Positions 16,716 through 18,498 of a stretch of 18,498 nt of DNA are shown here, piece after piece. This DNA is from an uncultured Persicitalea sp. (GTDB lineage Bacteria > Bacteroidota > Bacteroidia > Cytophagales > Spirosomataceae). The DNA lies in assembly GCA_950075905.1 (NCBI GenBank), contig CATMVR010000020.1:1-18498 (forward strand). The letters run 5' to 3'. The notes under the pieces are model-generated. The model was not told the origin of the DNA. It made no database searches and was given only the letters and a program-made list of their open reading frames with translations. The position numbers and the translations under genes are program-made. Numbering within the stretch: the first letter of the stretch is position 1; each line of letters begins with the position of its first letter.

Positions 16716-18413
16716 TCAATACCCCGGATTCTGCACCAGTTTGGCATCCTTATTGGCCTCGATTTCCGAGTAAGGAATCGGGAAAAGATTATTGTAATCG
16801 TTGATATCGTCGCCGTTGAGTGGGTTATATTTTCTGACCCTCTCCACCAGTTTGCCCATTCTGCACAGCGTCAACCGACGGTTTTCCTCGAATACCAGCT
16901 CCCGCGCCCTTTCGTCCAGAATGTAGTCGAGTGTCACCTCACCAGCGGTGACCGGGGTAGCCTTCGCGCGGCTGCGCACCACGTTCAGATCAGCGGCGGC
17001 TTTGGCCGGTTCTCCTTTCAGAAAATACGCCTCCGCCCGCAGGAAGTAGGTTTCGGGCAGCCGGATCAGGTACATATCCCGGTAAGTGGCACCGGCAGTA
17101 GACTTCAAAGTCAGAGCAGCCGGTTCATCAAAAAGCCCCTCGGGATGTTGACCGGGCGTCGTGACTTTGGAGGGGTATGGGTACCAACGCCAGGCCTGGG
17201 CTACCCACTGGGGTGCAGGGAAATCGATGATGCTTTTGCCAAAATACTCGGAACCGGGGTTGGAATAGAGAAAATCCCGGACAATATTGTACTTTGAAGT
17301 CCTGATGTCGGGCTGCGTGATGATCCGGTTGTCGGCTTTGGGGTTTAACCCCCAAATGTCATACAGATAGTAATCGGTAGGCGTGATAAAGGAAGCTCCT
17401 CTCCCACCAATGTTCAGGGTGGAGGCGGGCGCACTTTTGTAAGCCGCTTCTTTGCCACCTGGATCTTTGATGGTGAAGACTACCGGACTCACGGCTCGTT
17501 CGAGCTGATTGGTACGTCCTCCCGCCGAGGTTAGACTGCCCCCCGGTACATCGATCTCGTACTGGGCCACCCAAATGGCCTCTCTGTTGCCGATGCCCCG
17601 GTTTTGGTTGCCCGCCCGGAAGAGATCATAAAAAACATCACCTGGTTTATCTTTGAGACTACCGAAGCGGGTAGTCATTAAAGACAAATTTGATTTTACA
17701 ATTACCTCGGTTGCTGCCTCTATCGCCTTATCGTATTGTTTCAATGTTAGGTACGTTTCGGCCAGCAGGTGGTTGGCTATGGATTTGTTCAATCGACCAT
17801 CCAGCACGGCATCCACATTAGGCAGCGTATTGGCTGCCTCGGTAGCGTCCTTAATGATTTGAGCCAGGATGTCTTCGCGCGTGGCCCGTTCAAAGTCGCT
17901 CTTGGGAGAGGTAGATTCGTCCAGCACCAGGGGTACTGCTCCGTACGTATGAACCAGGTATCTATAAGCCCAGGCTCTGAAAAGCTTGGCCTCGCTGGCG
18001 ATCAGGACCCGTTTTCCTTCGGGTACCTGCGAGTCGGGCAACCTGGATAGGATGGTATTGGCATTGGAGATGACCTTATACCAATTGACCCAGTGGTATT
18101 GCGGTATGCTGCCCTGGGGAGTGATGATATTGTTATAATTCCCCAGGCGGTTATTGTCCAGACGGGCATTGTAGGCCAGGTCGGTACCCAGCACCTCGGT
18201 GTATTCGTTGGCATTGGGCGTAATGCTCTGCTCATCACGCACCCGGGCGTACAGATCGACCAGGGCCGCCTGAAAATTGGCTTCGCTTTGGTAGGAGTTT
18301 TCCGGGCTGTAAAAATCAAGAGGTACTTCTTTGAGGAAATCTTCCTCATTACAACCAGAAGCGAACGCCATCAAGACTGATAACAAACTGATTTTAATTA
18401 TTGTAGCTTTCAT
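16716..18413 (-). CDS. SusD/RagB-family outer-membrane glycan-binding lipoprotein
   Basis: This 565-residue protein begins MKATIIKISLLSVLMAFASG followed by Cys21, a clear lipoprotein signal (lipobox ASGC). Family marks are DFLKEVPLDFYSPENSYQSE (25-44), TPR-like helices such as ASEAKLFRAWAYRYLVHTYGAVPLV, DILAQIIKDATEAANTLP, and a C-terminal region LDYILDERARELVFEENRRL near 495-515. It ends with LVQNPGY, the usual SusD ending. SusD proteins sit on the cell surface as a lid on the SusC TonB-dependent porin and bind oligosaccharides. SusC normally lies immediately upstream on the same strand. Here only 85 bp precede the gene in the window, they encode no SusC C-terminus, and a divergent ORF starts 49 bp away. 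Expression may therefore depend on a promoter in, or beyond, this short upstream region. Confidence 0.95.
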   Translation of the reverse strand: MKATIIKISLLSVLMAFASGCNEEDFLKEVPLDFYSPENSYQSEANFQAALVDLYARVRDEQSITPNANEYTEVLGTDLAYNARLDNNRLGNYNNIITPQGSIPQYHWVNWYKVISNANTILSRLPDSQVPEGKRVLIASEAKLFRAWAYRYLVHTYGAVPLVLDESTSPKSDFERATREDILAQIIKDATEAANTLPNVDAVLDGRLNKSIANHLLAETYLTLKQYDKAIEAATEVIVKSNLSLMTTRFGSLKDKPGDVFYDLFRAGNQNRGIGNREAIWVAQYEIDVPGGSLTSAGGRTNQLERAVSPVVFTIKDPGGKEAAYKSAPASTLNIGGRGASFITPTDYYLYDIWGLNPKADNRIITQPDIRTSKYNIVRDFLYSNPGSEYFGKSIIDFPAPQWVAQAWRWYPYPSKVTTPGQHPEGLFDEPAALTLKSTAGATYRDMYLIRLPETYFLRAEAYFLKGEPAKAAADLNVVRSRAKATPVTAGEVTLDYILDERARELVFEENRRLTLCRMGKLVERVRKYNPLNGDDINDYNNLFPIPYSEIEANKDAKLVQNPGY

Positions 18414-18425
18414 ATTCTAATAGAC

Positions 18426-18456
18426 TTGTTGCGATGTAAATATTTTTGTAATTTTG
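18426..18456 (+). promoter_or_regulatory. Candidate Bacteroidota sigma-70-type promoter for the plus-strand ORF
   Basis: TTG at 18426-18428 and TAATTTTG at 18449-18456 match the Bacteroidota -33/-7 pattern (TTG, about 17-23 bases, TAnnTTTG) with a 20-base spacer. A second TAnnTTTG match (TATTTTTG, 18441-18448) lies beside it. The downstream ATG at 18463 is only 7 bases past the -7 box, so the transcript would have almost no leader. Confidence 0.5.
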
Positions 18457-18462
18457 CTCATT

Positions 18463-18498
18463 ATGAAAATATCAATTAAAGATCTAACTACTGAAAGA
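18463..18498 (+). CDS. Start of a plus-strand ORF, possibly an IS transposase (partial, runs off the window)
   Basis: An ATG at 18463 opens 12 codons to the window edge, giving MKISIKDLTTER. From memory this resembles the N-terminus (a short strand then DLTTExxW) of IS-type transposases of Cytophagales, but 12 residues cannot prove it. Support comes from the promoter directly upstream, the divergent orientation to the whole operon, and the position exactly where susC should be. Contigs often end inside repeated insertion sequences. It could instead be an unrelated divergent gene. Confidence 0.4.
   Translation, partial: MKISIKDLTTER

Noticed and set aside
1..18498. CRISPR arrays, tRNA or rRNA genes, toxin-antitoxin or defence genes
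   Set aside because: I looked for direct repeat arrays, cloverleaf ends and typical defence motifs on both strands and saw none.

Overview
The window reads as an accessory carbohydrate-utilisation locus (PUL-type) of a Bacteroidota bacterium, probably from the Cytophagales side of the phylum. The evidence is a SusD/RagB lipoprotein with the usual C-terminal NPGY, a cluster of exported glycoside hydrolases, genes without obvious Shine-Dalgarno sites, and a TTG/TAnnTTTG promoter near the right end. All genes except one partial ORF at the extreme right lie on the minus strand and are tightly packed, so transcription runs from right to left.

In transcription order: a SusD-family lipoprotein (18413-16716) with no SusC beside it; a PhoD-like metallophosphoesterase (16591-15032) of lower GC with long spacers on both sides; then a compact block of a GH88/GH105-like hydrolase (14806-13289), a canonical GH28 (13292-11739), a short GH115-like protein (11725-9587), a clan GH-A glycosidase (9571-8120), an unrecognised alpha/alpha-toroid protein without a signal peptide (8112-6949), a second clan GH-A paralogue (6938-5430), a divergent GH28 (5383-3725), an SGNH hydrolase (3702-2986), a sodium:solute symporter (2948-1230), an SDR oxidoreductase (1218-517) and the first half of an RraA-family protein (509 to about 171).

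Inferred job: SusD (with a SusC located elsewhere or lost) binds and imports an acidic plant glycan. The esterase, GH28, GH105-like, GH115-like and clan GH-A enzymes then trim uronic-acid-rich oligosaccharides in the periplasm. The symporter brings a monomer into the cytoplasm, where the SDR and the RraA-type lyase may act. Two GH28 enzymes plus a GH105-like enzyme suggest a pectin or rhamnogalacturonan type substrate, and the GH115-like protein suggests alpha-linked (methyl)glucuronate. The exact glycan cannot be read from sequence.

Both ends look like assembly or insertion edges. At the left, the RraA ORF switches in frame into about 170 bp of roughly 78% GC DNA that resembles the C-terminus of an actinobacterial adenylosuccinate lyase, most likely a chimeric join. 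At the right, a short plus-strand ORF with its own promoter, possibly a transposase start, sits directly upstream of susD where susC would be expected. Five genes have only a TTG at the upstream end of their longest open frame or have a better-placed internal ATG; the starts were set accordingly. The most interesting items are the clan GH-A pair flanking the toroid protein, the divergent GH28, the orphan SusD, the PhoD island, and a strong excess of the palindrome GGTACC across the window.
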